Shown piece by piece: positions 1 to 6,078 of a stretch of DNA of 13,669 nt. Each line of letters begins with the position of its first letter. The stretch's first letter is position 1. The notes below the pieces were generated by a model. It had not been told where the DNA came from. It ran no database searches and saw only the letters and a list, made by a program, of their open reading frames with translations. The DNA comes from Verrucomicrobiia bacterium (GTDB lineage Bacteria > Verrucomicrobiota > Verrucomicrobiia > Limisphaerales > JAUIHU01), in the NCBI GenBank assembly GCA_030432175.1, contig JAUIHU010000036.1, positions 1 to 13,669 of the forward strand, read 5' to 3'. The position numbers and the translations under genes were made by a program.

Positions 1-159
1 CTATCAACGTCGTTTGGCTCAGGTTCGATCACCTTTACACCTGTTCCTGAGCCTGAAGATGCGGTATTGTGGGTGGGAACGGGGTTGGTTATGTGGACAA
101 TTTTTAGTAAAAAGAAATTAAAGAAGAGAAATATCTCTGAATCACTAACTCAATCATGA
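1..159 (+). CDS. C-terminal end of a PEP-CTERM sorted secreted protein (5' partial)
   Basis: The open frame enters from the left edge in frame 1 and ends at TGA 157-159, giving 52 residues. It carries the tripartite PEP-CTERM signal: a VPEP motif (residues 15-18), a hydrophobic segment (about residues 22-36, VLWVGTGLVMWTIFS) and then a basic run KKKLKKR. In PEP-CTERM proteins this tail is recognised by exosortase and anchors or exports the protein at the cell envelope. A nine-residue extension follows the basic run, which is slightly longer than usual. The function of the mature protein cannot be judged because only the tail is present. The stop overlaps the ATG of the next gene (ATGA), so the two are probably translationally coupled and co-transcribed. 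Confidence 0.75.
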   Translation, partial: LSTSFGSGSITFTPVPEPEDAVLWVGTGLVMWTIFSKKKLKKRNISESLTQS

Positions 160-1154
160 TCCGATTATTACGATCAAAGATTGCCTTGGCTTTTGTCTCG
201 GCGATGCTGTCATCAGGGGCTTCAGCCGATGATTTGATTTTGGACCTGGGTGTCCATCAACGGGCGCAGCAAGGCGTTGAATTACGAGCGCCCGTTTGGA
301 TTCAGGGTCCTGCGACATTCAGTGGAATGAATCTCAGGATTGAACTCGGAGGGGAAGCCGGATCGGAATTTGAATTGACCGGAGCTGAATGGAGTTCGGA
401 TGAATGGCTCAACCAAATACCGAGCGCTGAAAGAGATTTGATCATTTTTACAGGGAATGGGGCTATGGAAGTTCAATGGACCAGTTGGGAAGTGAACGAA
501 GTTCAGGTTCCTGCTGAAGGAGGTCGATTGTTGGAAATAATTTTGACACCCAGGAATCATTCGGTGGCAAGAGTGGGTTCAGTTGACTTATTCCCCAACC
601 TCAGTCGACTGGAGCTCAAGAGTGAATTTTTAAATGAGCAGGGAGAGCGAAAAGAAATCAGGCTCAAATCTGGCAAAGTAAGTTTTGGACATCCAGAATT
701 CAGCGCTTTCGGACTGCCTGAATCCGGCGCATCCCCAGCTGGATGGAATCCGGTTTGGTTCTCAGAAGCATCCCTGACACCCAGATGGTTACGGAATGGT
801 TCACTAATTCCAACGGAACCTGACGGGAGTTCGGGTGTTTATCAGTGGCGATTGAGTTCCGATGAAGGGGTAGTTTTCACCAGTGATCCGGCTGTGTTGG
901 GTTCTTTTGAACCAGCCGAAGAATTCCGTTTGCAGCTAGTCGGATCGCATATTCTGGCGCATGGTCCGGTTGGAACAACCCTTCAACTGGAGGCCGCGAA
1001 TTCCTTGGGGCAAGGAACGATCTGGAGTCCCATCGAAACTTTAGTTTTGGAACAATCCCCATCAGTGATTGCAATTCCGCCTTCGTCAGCTTCAATAATA
1101 AATTCTGACACCCAGATTAGAATGCAGTTTTTCCGTTTGAAGAAGATCGATTAA
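156..1154 (+). CDS. secreted protein of unknown function
   Basis: This 332-residue protein begins with a clear signal peptide: basic MIRLLRSK, a hydrophobic core to about residue 20, and a likely signal-peptidase I site after ASA (about residue 24). The mature part is rich in beta-type sequence. Residues 26-175 could be a cohesin-like or immunoglobulin-like beta-sandwich (a guess from the strand pattern; no diagnostic motif is visible), and 185-300 could be a second beta domain. The C-terminus ends in FFRLKKID, which resembles the FFRL-type endings common in secreted beta-domain proteins of Verrucomicrobiota. No TM anchor, PEP-CTERM tail or catalytic motif is seen. Its ATG overlaps the stop of the preceding PEP-CTERM gene, so the start is well fixed and both products probably act outside the inner membrane. 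The gene holds four copies of the TGGGTGTC/GACACCCA motif, at 247, 545, 776 and 1107. I do not recognise the family. Confidence 0.75.
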   Translation: MIRLLRSKIALAFVSAMLSSGASADDLILDLGVHQRAQQGVELRAPVWIQGPATFSGMNLRIELGGEAGSEFELTGAEWSSDEWLNQIPSAERDLIIFTGNGAMEVQWTSWEVNEVQVPAEGGRLLEIILTPRNHSVARVGSVDLFPNLSRLELKSEFLNEQGERKEIRLKSGKVSFGHPEFSAFGLPESGASPAGWNPVWFSEASLTPRWLRNGSLIPTEPDGSSGVYQWRLSSDEGVVFTSDPAVLGSFEPAEEFRLQLVGSHILAHGPVGTTLQLEAANSLGQGTIWSPIETLVLEQSPSVIAIPPSSASIINSDTQIRMQFFRLKKID

Positions 1155-1188
1155 AAAGCGGAAATACTGCTTTGAATTCGAAATTTGT

Positions 1189-1298
1189 GACACCCAGATT
1201 CTGCTTTTTGATTTCTTGACATCCAAAATGAGACTCGCTGGCTTTGATTTAGAAAAAGTTTTTGGATGTCCAGTATTGTGGAGAAAATTGGACATCCA
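1189..1298. repeat. cluster of four TGGRTGTC motif copies in a convergent intergenic region
   Basis: The space between the convergent genes ending at 1154 and 1341 contains GACACCCA at 1189-1196, GACATCCA at 1218-1225, TGGATGTC at 1263-1270 and GACATCCA at 1291-1298, plus a degenerate GACACTCA near 1304. The first two are in the same orientation, separated by 21 bases. The last two form an inverted pair. The same octamers recur across the left 6 kb of the window. What they do is unknown. Confidence 0.7.
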
Positions 1299-1299
1299 A
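1262..1299. repeat. inverted repeat (10 bp arms, 18 nt loop)
   Basis: TTGGATGTCC at 1262-1271 and its exact reverse complement GGACATCCAA at 1290-1299 form a perfect 10-bp stem around an 18-base loop. It lies between two convergent genes, so it could help end transcription in both directions. However, neither side is followed by a clean T tract, so a classical Rho-independent terminator is not supported. Confidence 0.5.
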
Positions 1300-1340
1300 G
1301 AAAGACACTCAGGTTTGGATTTGAAGATTGACGCTTTGAA

Positions 1341-1997
1341 TCAGCTCCCTGTCAGCGTTTTCAGCAGTTTCATGCCAAGCGGGACCATTTGACTTTCCTG
1401 TCCGTTGGACACCTTTTCCATGATATTGTCAGCCATTTTTACGAACTCACACAGGCTAGCCATTTGATCATGAAAAGCTTTAGCTTCGGGCGACTTGAGG
1501 TTGGATGTCTGAGTCTGGCAACGTTGCAAAGTTTCCAGAGCTGGGGCGATTTCTCGCTTTTTACGTTCTCGGGTGATGATGCAGAACATTTTCCAGACGT
1601 CCTTTTCTGCCTGAAATAATTCTTTACGCTCCCCTTTGCGATACAAACTGCGAAGGAGGCCCCAGTCGACCAGTTCTCTCAGGTTCGTATGAGCGTTACC
1701 TCGGCTGATTTGCAGTTCCTCCATCACTTGGTCGGTCGTCAGAGGTTCAGGGCTGACCATCAACAGAGCGTGAATCTGGGCCAAAGTCCGGTTGACTCCC
1801 CAAGCGCTGCCCATGGCTCCCCACTGAGTGATAAATTCCTCTCTGGCGTTTTCCAAGACTGGATCATCCACACTGGTTATGTCGTTGTTCTCGGTATTGT
1901 CAGCGGTTTGAGAATACTGATCGATAGAGAGATCATTTTGCGTGTCAGAAAATGATTCGGAAACAGAAAGACCTTCAGATGGATTTTCGATTGCCAT
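1341..1997 (-). CDS. GbsR/MarR-like HTH transcriptional regulator
   Basis: This 218-residue protein has a 45-residue acidic, low-complexity N-terminal extension and then a winged-helix DNA-binding region (about residues 50-135). It shows the pattern of the GbsR branch of the MarR superfamily: WGVNRTLAQIHALLM, PLTTDQVMEELQISRGN and NLRELVDWGLL, then a basic wing RKGERKELF. Residues 136-200 look helical and probably form the dimerisation or effector part. GbsR proteins are known for control of osmoprotectant genes, but the target here cannot be read from the sequence. It lies 123 bp downstream of kdsD on the same strand, so it may be read from the operon or from its own promoter; no convincing promoter was found in the gap. 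The ATG at 1997 has no good Shine-Dalgarno, and a later start would shorten only the disordered tail. One TGGATGTC copy lies inside it at 1502. Confidence 0.85.
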   Translation of the reverse strand: MAIENPSEGLSVSESFSDTQNDLSIDQYSQTADNTENNDITSVDDPVLENAREEFITQWGAMGSAWGVNRTLAQIHALLMVSPEPLTTDQVMEELQISRGNAHTNLRELVDWGLLRSLYRKGERKELFQAEKDVWKMFCIITRERKKREIAPALETLQRCQTQTSNLKSPEAKAFHDQMASLCEFVKMADNIMEKVSNGQESQMVPLGMKLLKTLTGS

Positions 1998-2120
1998 GGT
2001 GTTGGATCAAGGCCGCAGTTTAATCAACAATAATGCAGCCGAATTCATCAATGATTTCAATAAATACTGAAAAAACTGAGGCAATATTACCAGAGTTTTA
2101 AGAATTAGAAAGTCAAAGTC

Positions 2121-3137
2121 TCACATCAGTCCGGCTTTCAATAAATCTTGGATGTCCAACAATCCAACCAGATTCCCATCATCGCTGACTACTGGTAATT
2201 CATCCACGCTCTTGGATCGAAGCGCTCCAAGGGCTTCCACTGCCAGTTCTTTGGGGGAAATTCTTAGTGGATTGTGCGTCATAACATCCCGGACCTGGCG
2301 AGTCAGAATTTGCAAATCATTCTCAATGCGGCGGCGCAGATCTCCATCAGTAAATAAGCCGACAAGTCTTTCATTTGCATCGACAATACAAGCGGATCCA
2401 CAGCGCGCTCGGGTAATGGCCAGCAACGTTTCTTTGACCGTCCAATCTTCTTTGGCTGTCGCAAAATCACCTACCGGCCGCATCAGATCTTCTACAGTTG
2501 ACAGCAACCGACGACCGAGTGATCCGCCAGGGTGAAAGAATGCAAAATCTTCTTTTTTAAAACCACGCTCTACAATCAAGCAAGCAGCCATAGCGTCCCC
2601 ATAAGCGAGTTGGGCAGCCGTGGAAGCCATAGGAGCCACCCCCAACGGACATCCTTCTTTTTCAACCGAAATGTTGAGAACCAGATCGCTAGCTTTGGCC
2701 AGTGTGGACTTTAATCCGCCGGTCATCGCTATCAGGCGCGCTCCGAGTTTCTTTGCCAGTGGAGCCAACCGTCGGGTTTCTTCGGTCTCGCCACTGTTGG
2801 AAATCAAAATCAGGATGTCGTCCCGTGTGACTTGTCCCAAATCTCCATGAGCTGCTTCGGCGCTGTGCATCCAGAGGCTTGGGGTGCCGGTTGAAGCCAG
2901 TGTGGCTGCCAGTTTGCGTCCGATGATTCCCGATTTTCCCATGCCGCAAATGACAACACGACCTTTGCATTCAGCAATCCAGTGAACCGCCGCTTGGAAG
3001 GATGAATCCAGTCTGCTTTGTAGGGACAGGATCGCATTGCTCTCGATCTTCAATGTTGAGCGAGCGGCTTGCAGCGCCATTTCGGAAAGGCGATTTGGAT
3101 TGTCAGTCGAGGCAATTTTGTTCGGTAAATCCTGCAT
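2121..3137 (-). CDS. kdsD: D-arabinose-5-phosphate isomerase (KpsF/GutQ family)
   Basis: It interconverts D-ribulose 5-phosphate and D-arabinose 5-phosphate in the cytoplasm, the entry step to Kdo for lipopolysaccharide. The 338-residue protein is close to the usual length (about 320-340). A SIS sugar-phosphate domain covers about residues 40-190, with GMGKSG (65-70), SNSGET (113-118) and the GCPLGVAPMAST stretch near 162-173. HPGGSLGR (202-209) carries the conserved histidine of the family active site, and K68 matches the conserved lysine. Two CBS repeats follow (about 215-275 and 282-338; MRPVGDFATA, VMTHNPLRIS). The gene starts 12 bp after the stop of the GNAT gene and sits two genes downstream of kdsA, whose substrate it makes, so the pathway assignment is strong. 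No strong Shine-Dalgarno precedes the ATG at 3137; translation may depend on coupling to the gene upstream. TTGGATGTCCAA lies within the last codons (2148-2159). Confidence 0.95.
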   Translation of the reverse strand: MQDLPNKIASTDNPNRLSEMALQAARSTLKIESNAILSLQSRLDSSFQAAVHWIAECKGRVVICGMGKSGIIGRKLAATLASTGTPSLWMHSAEAAHGDLGQVTRDDILILISNSGETEETRRLAPLAKKLGARLIAMTGGLKSTLAKASDLVLNISVEKEGCPLGVAPMASTAAQLAYGDAMAACLIVERGFKKEDFAFFHPGGSLGRRLLSTVEDLMRPVGDFATAKEDWTVKETLLAITRARCGSACIVDANERLVGLFTDGDLRRRIENDLQILTRQVRDVMTHNPLRISPKELAVEALGALRSKSVDELPVVSDDGNLVGLLDIQDLLKAGLM

Positions 3138-3149
3138 AACTGGAGAGTC

Positions 3150-3689
3150 TCACCATAACTCCGGTTGGTTCAGCGGGGAAACACATTTGAATTCCACAGG
3201 CTGGGAGATTGTTTGGGTGTCAGAAATTTTTAATGTCTGCCAGCCTTCCGGATATTTCAATTCGAATGGAGGGATGAATAGCTTGGCCAACTCAGTATCA
3301 AATCCAAATCGCCGGTAATACTCTGGATCGCCATAGACCAATACAAACCCTGCTTCCCGGTGTGAGAGTTCCTTGAGACCTGTTTTGATAAGCAGAGATC
3401 CGATGCCTTGGTTTTGAACTTCAGGCAGGACTGCCAACGGAGCAAGTATTTGCGCAGTTATTTCGGTATTGGATTGGATCCGTACCTGGCTGAATGCAAC
3501 ATGCCCCACTGGCTGGAGTTCGACATTTTCTGAAATCGCCACCAAATTTAGAGCTTCGGAATCAAAATCCTGATGCAGAAACTTGATGGCCAGATCAGCA
3601 ATCAGCGCGTTTTCGTTTGGTTCAAATGCTTCCAGGTAAATTCTCCGTATCCATTCAGCGTCTGATGGCTCTGCCTTTCGAATTTTCAT
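3150..3689 (-). CDS. GNAT-family N-acetyltransferase, YhbS-like
   Basis: This 179-residue single-domain acetyltransferase begins MKIRKAEPSDAEWIRRIY, the usual first strand and helix of the GNAT fold. The acetyl-CoA-binding motif A is clear: LAPLAVLPEVQNQGIGSLL (about residues 82-100). VYGDPEYYRRFGF (about 118-130) is the hallmark of the YhbS-type subgroup. The substrate is unknown. It lies between kdsA (88 bp upstream) and kdsD (12 bp downstream) on the same strand and is almost certainly co-transcribed, but a role in Kdo or LPS modification is only inferred from that position. The last part of the gene contains TTGGGTGTCA (3213-3222), which on the coding strand reads as Asp-Thr-Gln codons. 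Confidence 0.88.
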   Translation of the reverse strand: MKIRKAEPSDAEWIRRIYLEAFEPNENALIADLAIKFLHQDFDSEALNLVAISENVELQPVGHVAFSQVRIQSNTEITAQILAPLAVLPEVQNQGIGSLLIKTGLKELSHREAGFVLVYGDPEYYRRFGFDTELAKLFIPPFELKYPEGWQTLKISDTQTISQPVEFKCVSPLNQPELW

Positions 3690-3719
3690 ACGGTTCGATT
3701 GAGTCTTTGATTCGTTTTC

Positions 3720-3762
3720 TTAACACCCAAAACTTTCCAATTAATGCGTTTTTGGGTGTCAA
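3720..3762. repeat. inverted pair of TGGGTGTC motifs between kdsA and the GNAT gene
   Basis: TTAACACCCAAAA (3720-3732) pairs with TTTTGGGTGTCAA (3750-3762) with a single mismatch, around a 17-base loop. The second arm starts 15 bases downstream of the kdsA stop when read on the minus strand. It could act as an attenuating or RNA-stabilising hairpin inside the operon; there is no following U tract, so it is not a canonical terminator. Arm length and loop size resemble the inverted repeat at 1262-1299. Confidence 0.5.
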
Positions 3763-3777
3763 ATAATTCGATCAGCA

Positions 3778-4635
3778 TCAGTAAAAGCCCGTTACTTCCG
3801 GGATTTGTTGATAAGTTTTGCGCAATTGAACGAGTCCAGCGAGCAAACTAGCCATGTGGTCCAGTGGAATCATATTAGGGCCATCAGACAGCGCCTGGTC
3901 GGGATCCGGATGGGTTTCAAAAAAGACCCCATCACAGCCAGAAACCATGGCGCATCGGGCGAGCAATGGCGCAAATTCTCTCGCGCCTCCAGACTGATGT
4001 CCCAATCCTCCGGGTTTCTGAACACTGTGGGTGGCGTCGAAAATGATCGGGTAACCGTTAGTCGCCATGGTTGGGATGGATCTAAAATCGCTGACCAGAT
4101 TTCGATACCCAAAAGATGCTCCGCGCTCTGTCAGCAGAATCTTTTTGCAATGTGCTTCCTCCAGCTTTCCCGTCACCTGAGCCATGTCTTCGGGCGCCAG
4201 GAACTGTCCTTTTTTCACATTCACGACTTTTCCGGTCTCGGCAGCGGCCAGCAGCAAACTGGTTTGTCGGCAAAGAAAGGCCGGGATTTGCAGGACATCC
4301 AAAATTTCACCGGCCTCGGTGGCTTCAGATTCGGAGTGAACATCGCTTAAAATCGGCAAATCAAACTCACGCCTTACTTTGTCCAAAATTTTCAACCCCT
4401 CAACAATACCCGGACCACGAAATGAACTGGCAGAAGTCCTGTTGGCTTTGTCGTAGCTGGCCTTGAAAATCAGGGAGACGTTCAGGCGGTCGGTGATTTC
4501 TTTAAGCCGTCCGGCAATGTTCATCACGCTGGCTTCGCTCTCAATCACACAGGGACCGGCGATCACGGTCAGTGGGAAATCGCGTCCGACTTGGAAACGA
4601 CCGATGGATACAGAATGTTGATTTGTCTCAGGCAC
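3778..4635 (-). CDS. kdsA: 3-deoxy-8-phosphooctulonate (Kdo-8-P) synthase
   Basis: It condenses phosphoenolpyruvate with D-arabinose 5-phosphate to give Kdo-8-phosphate, the committed step to Kdo of lipid A/LPS. At 285 residues it has the full family length. Recognisable blocks are VIAGPCVIES (24-33), KASYDKANRTS (58-68), LSDVHSE (96-102), CRQTSLL (122-128), NVKKGQF (139-145), DATHSVQKPG (200-209), and CDGVFFETHPDPDQALSDGP (234-253). Cys29, His203, Glu240 and Asp251 match in identity and exact spacing (174, 37, 11) the metal ligands of the metal-dependent class as I recall them from the Aquifex enzyme (Cys11, His185, Glu222, Asp233), so this is probably a divalent-metal-requiring KdsA. The start is GTG at 4635; no ATG fits better. 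TTGGGTGTCAA lies 11 bp upstream of the start (4647-4657). It is upstream of the GNAT and kdsD genes on the same strand. Confidence 0.96.
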   Translation of the reverse strand: MPETNQHSVSIGRFQVGRDFPLTVIAGPCVIESEASVMNIAGRLKEITDRLNVSLIFKASYDKANRTSASSFRGPGIVEGLKILDKVRREFDLPILSDVHSESEATEAGEILDVLQIPAFLCRQTSLLLAAAETGKVVNVKKGQFLAPEDMAQVTGKLEEAHCKKILLTERGASFGYRNLVSDFRSIPTMATNGYPIIFDATHSVQKPGGLGHQSGGAREFAPLLARCAMVSGCDGVFFETHPDPDQALSDGPNMIPLDHMASLLAGLVQLRKTYQQIPEVTGFY

Positions 4636-4646
4636 GGTAAAAAATT

Positions 4647-4814
4647 TTGGGTGTCAAAGATTTCGATTCCGGGTCTTGTGTGATTTTAAAAATCTATTTG
4701 CAAGTTCAGGAGTCAGGAGACTTTGGGTTTCCAATTTCGGAAATTTTTATGCTGCCATTTTCTCAGGAAAGTTCCTGGATGTCCAATTTGCCTTTGAACA
4801 TTCTTGGGTGTCAA
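4647..4814. repeat. three TGGRTGTC motif copies in the kdsA leader region
   Basis: The 184-bp gap between the hydrolase stop (4820) and the kdsA start (4635) contains TTGGGTGTCAA at 4647-4657, TGGATGTCC at 4776-4784 and TTGGGTGTCAA at 4804-4814. Read on the minus (transcribed) strand the last two give GACACCCA, 21 bases, then GACATCCA, the same order and spacing as at 1189-1225. The first motif of the pair follows the hydrolase stop by only a few bases. The rest of the gap is AT-rich; no convincing promoter for kdsA was found. Confidence 0.6.
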
Positions 4815-4819
4815 AATTT

Positions 4820-5890
4820 TCAGGAGACACTGTTTTCCCAAGCGAATTGGGTCATCGGATAAATGGTTTGGGCTTGCCGTAGAATCCGGTCCCGGTCGAT
4901 TGGGCGGTAGCGATCGGAGATATGAAATAGCAAAAATCGCTCCGGCTGAACAGCAGCTGCCAGCAGCGCCGCTTCCTGGCAGGTGGAATGGGCTGTGTTT
5001 TTTGCGAGATCCAAATCTTCTTCGGCATACTGGCTTTCGCAGAGCAAGGTCAGGTAATGGCGGTCCTTTAGAAAATCAGTCAACCGTTCTCGTGTGGGTA
5101 TGTCCAATCGAAAATCGGTCATGTAAGCAACCGATCGTCCTCGATTCACTTCAAACAACCTGTCCTTCCATTCACCAATGGCCTCGGAATGTTCGCCGAT
5201 TTCAAACAATTCGTTCGGATCTCTACGACCGCTTACTGCCTCGGTGACAGTTTGCTTTAATTTGGATGTCCAGGGTCCAGGTCGCACATCCAGCTCTTGC
5301 AAAGCGTCCTGTCTGAAATTCAGTCGGTCGGATTCGGTGATGACGTAACCCAGGCTGGTGGTGTGGTGCGGGAGATCGATCGCTTCCACGCTGTAATGCT
5401 CTGTTCTGAACACCAACGAGCCTTCGCGCGGGCGGGAGAAAATCTCCTGGACGGTTTGGAATGCATCATGCAGTTCTCGGCGGAAACTCAGGATTCGATT
5501 TTCATGAATCTCATGAACCCACCACGAACTGTTCGGGCCGGTTTCACAGAGATTCCACAAATAACCTTGAAACCGCGCCGATAGAATCTGGTCCGCTCCG
5601 GGTGGACCCCACAAATGGTTTTCTTTGCTTTCACGTGAGTAGTTCTTTCTGAAAAACGCATCAAAACCAGCAATGTGGTCCATGTGGAAATGCGAGAACA
5701 GCACATGGTCAATGGATTGAATCTCTGATTTTGAGAGCGATCTCAGTCGTCCATCCCCACAATCCAGCAACAACCTGGCCTGCCATTGCCCCCAGTCCAC
5801 ATCCACAAGGGCAGCTGCGTCTGAAACAGGCCCACCCAGATATTTGATCTCAATACTCACTTCTGGGATCACTTTAATCAGCGGCCCCAA
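4820..5890 (-). CDS. metallo-beta-lactamase-fold hydrolase, RNase Z-like
   Basis: The 356-residue protein has the metal-binding signature HFHMDH at 67-72 preceded by LLDCGDG (41-47), a histidine pair at 175-176 (LPHHTTSLGYVI), an Asp at 259 (YMTDFR), and near the C-terminus NTAHSTCQEAA (298-308) and LLFHISDRY (320-328). This set and order (HxHxDH, His, Asp, HST, His-x-S-x-RY) is that of RNase Z/ElaC-like phosphodiesterases, which cut the 3' trailer of tRNA precursors. About 60 residues between the motifs have no clear counterpart and may be the substrate arm. It could be the genuine tRNA 3' processing enzyme or a related nuclease of unknown substrate. The frame opens with TTG at 5890; GTG codons at 5872 and 5860 are alternative starts, and none has a clear Shine-Dalgarno. 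It is first in the minus-strand run leading into kdsA. Confidence 0.85.
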   Translation of the reverse strand: MGPLIKVIPEVSIEIKYLGGPVSDAAALVDVDWGQWQARLLLDCGDGRLRSLSKSEIQSIDHVLFSHFHMDHIAGFDAFFRKNYSRESKENHLWGPPGADQILSARFQGYLWNLCETGPNSSWWVHEIHENRILSFRRELHDAFQTVQEIFSRPREGSLVFRTEHYSVEAIDLPHHTTSLGYVITESDRLNFRQDALQELDVRPGPWTSKLKQTVTEAVSGRRDPNELFEIGEHSEAIGEWKDRLFEVNRGRSVAYMTDFRLDIPTRERLTDFLKDRHYLTLLCESQYAEEDLDLAKNTAHSTCQEAALLAAAVQPERFLLFHISDRYRPIDRDRILRQAQTIYPMTQFAWENSVS

Positions 5891-5940
5891 ATCGAAGCGA
5901 GCGCAAAGAGGCAGCGAAGAGAAACTTGGGTGTCAGATAT

Positions 5941-6057
5941 TTCAAAGAAGCGACCGCCGAGGAGTTGATGAAAAAAATCCTGACAGCAGTCGATGCGTTT
6001 GCGGATGGTAAATCACAGGACTACGACCGTACTGCGATCATTTTGAAAATTCGGTGA
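5941..6057 (+). pseudogene. C-terminal remnant of a PP2C/SpoIIE-type protein phosphatase
   Basis: In frame 1 the plus strand reads FKEATAEELMKKILTAVDAF then ADGKSQDYDRTAIILKIR and stops at TGA 6055-6057. This matches the end of RsbU/SpoIIE-type PP2C phosphatases, where a helix that often begins with EEL is followed by an acidic DDxT metal-site motif and a last hydrophobic strand. The rest of the phosphatase (more than 150 residues) is absent; the frame is closed by a stop at 5875 and the TTGGGTGTCA motif sits just before the recognisable part (5926-5935). It faces the 530-residue protein gene ending at 6079. A shorter copy of the same tail lies at 7809-7850 beside the paralogous gene, which shows that it belongs to a duplicated module. 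The phosphatase identification rests on pattern only. Confidence 0.55.
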
Positions 6058-6078
6058 GGTTCAAGAAGCCTTGGCTGG

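Noticed and set aside
1189..1299. CRISPR array
   Set aside because: The repeats are only eight to twelve bases long, change orientation and have irregular spacing; no cas gene is present.
1262..1299. Classical Rho-independent terminator between the convergent genes
   Set aside because: The stem is only moderately GC-rich, the loop is long (18 nt) and no T tract follows on either strand.
3805..4466. Plus-strand open frames opposite kdsA
   Set aside because: kdsA has all family motifs in the minus frame; the plus frames show no recognisable domain and no start context.
4636..4660. TTGACACCC near the kdsA start as a -35 promoter box
   Set aside because: The TTGACA on the minus strand lies only about 17 bases from the GTG start, leaving no room for a -10 box, and other copies of the motif do not have a -10 at a constant distance.
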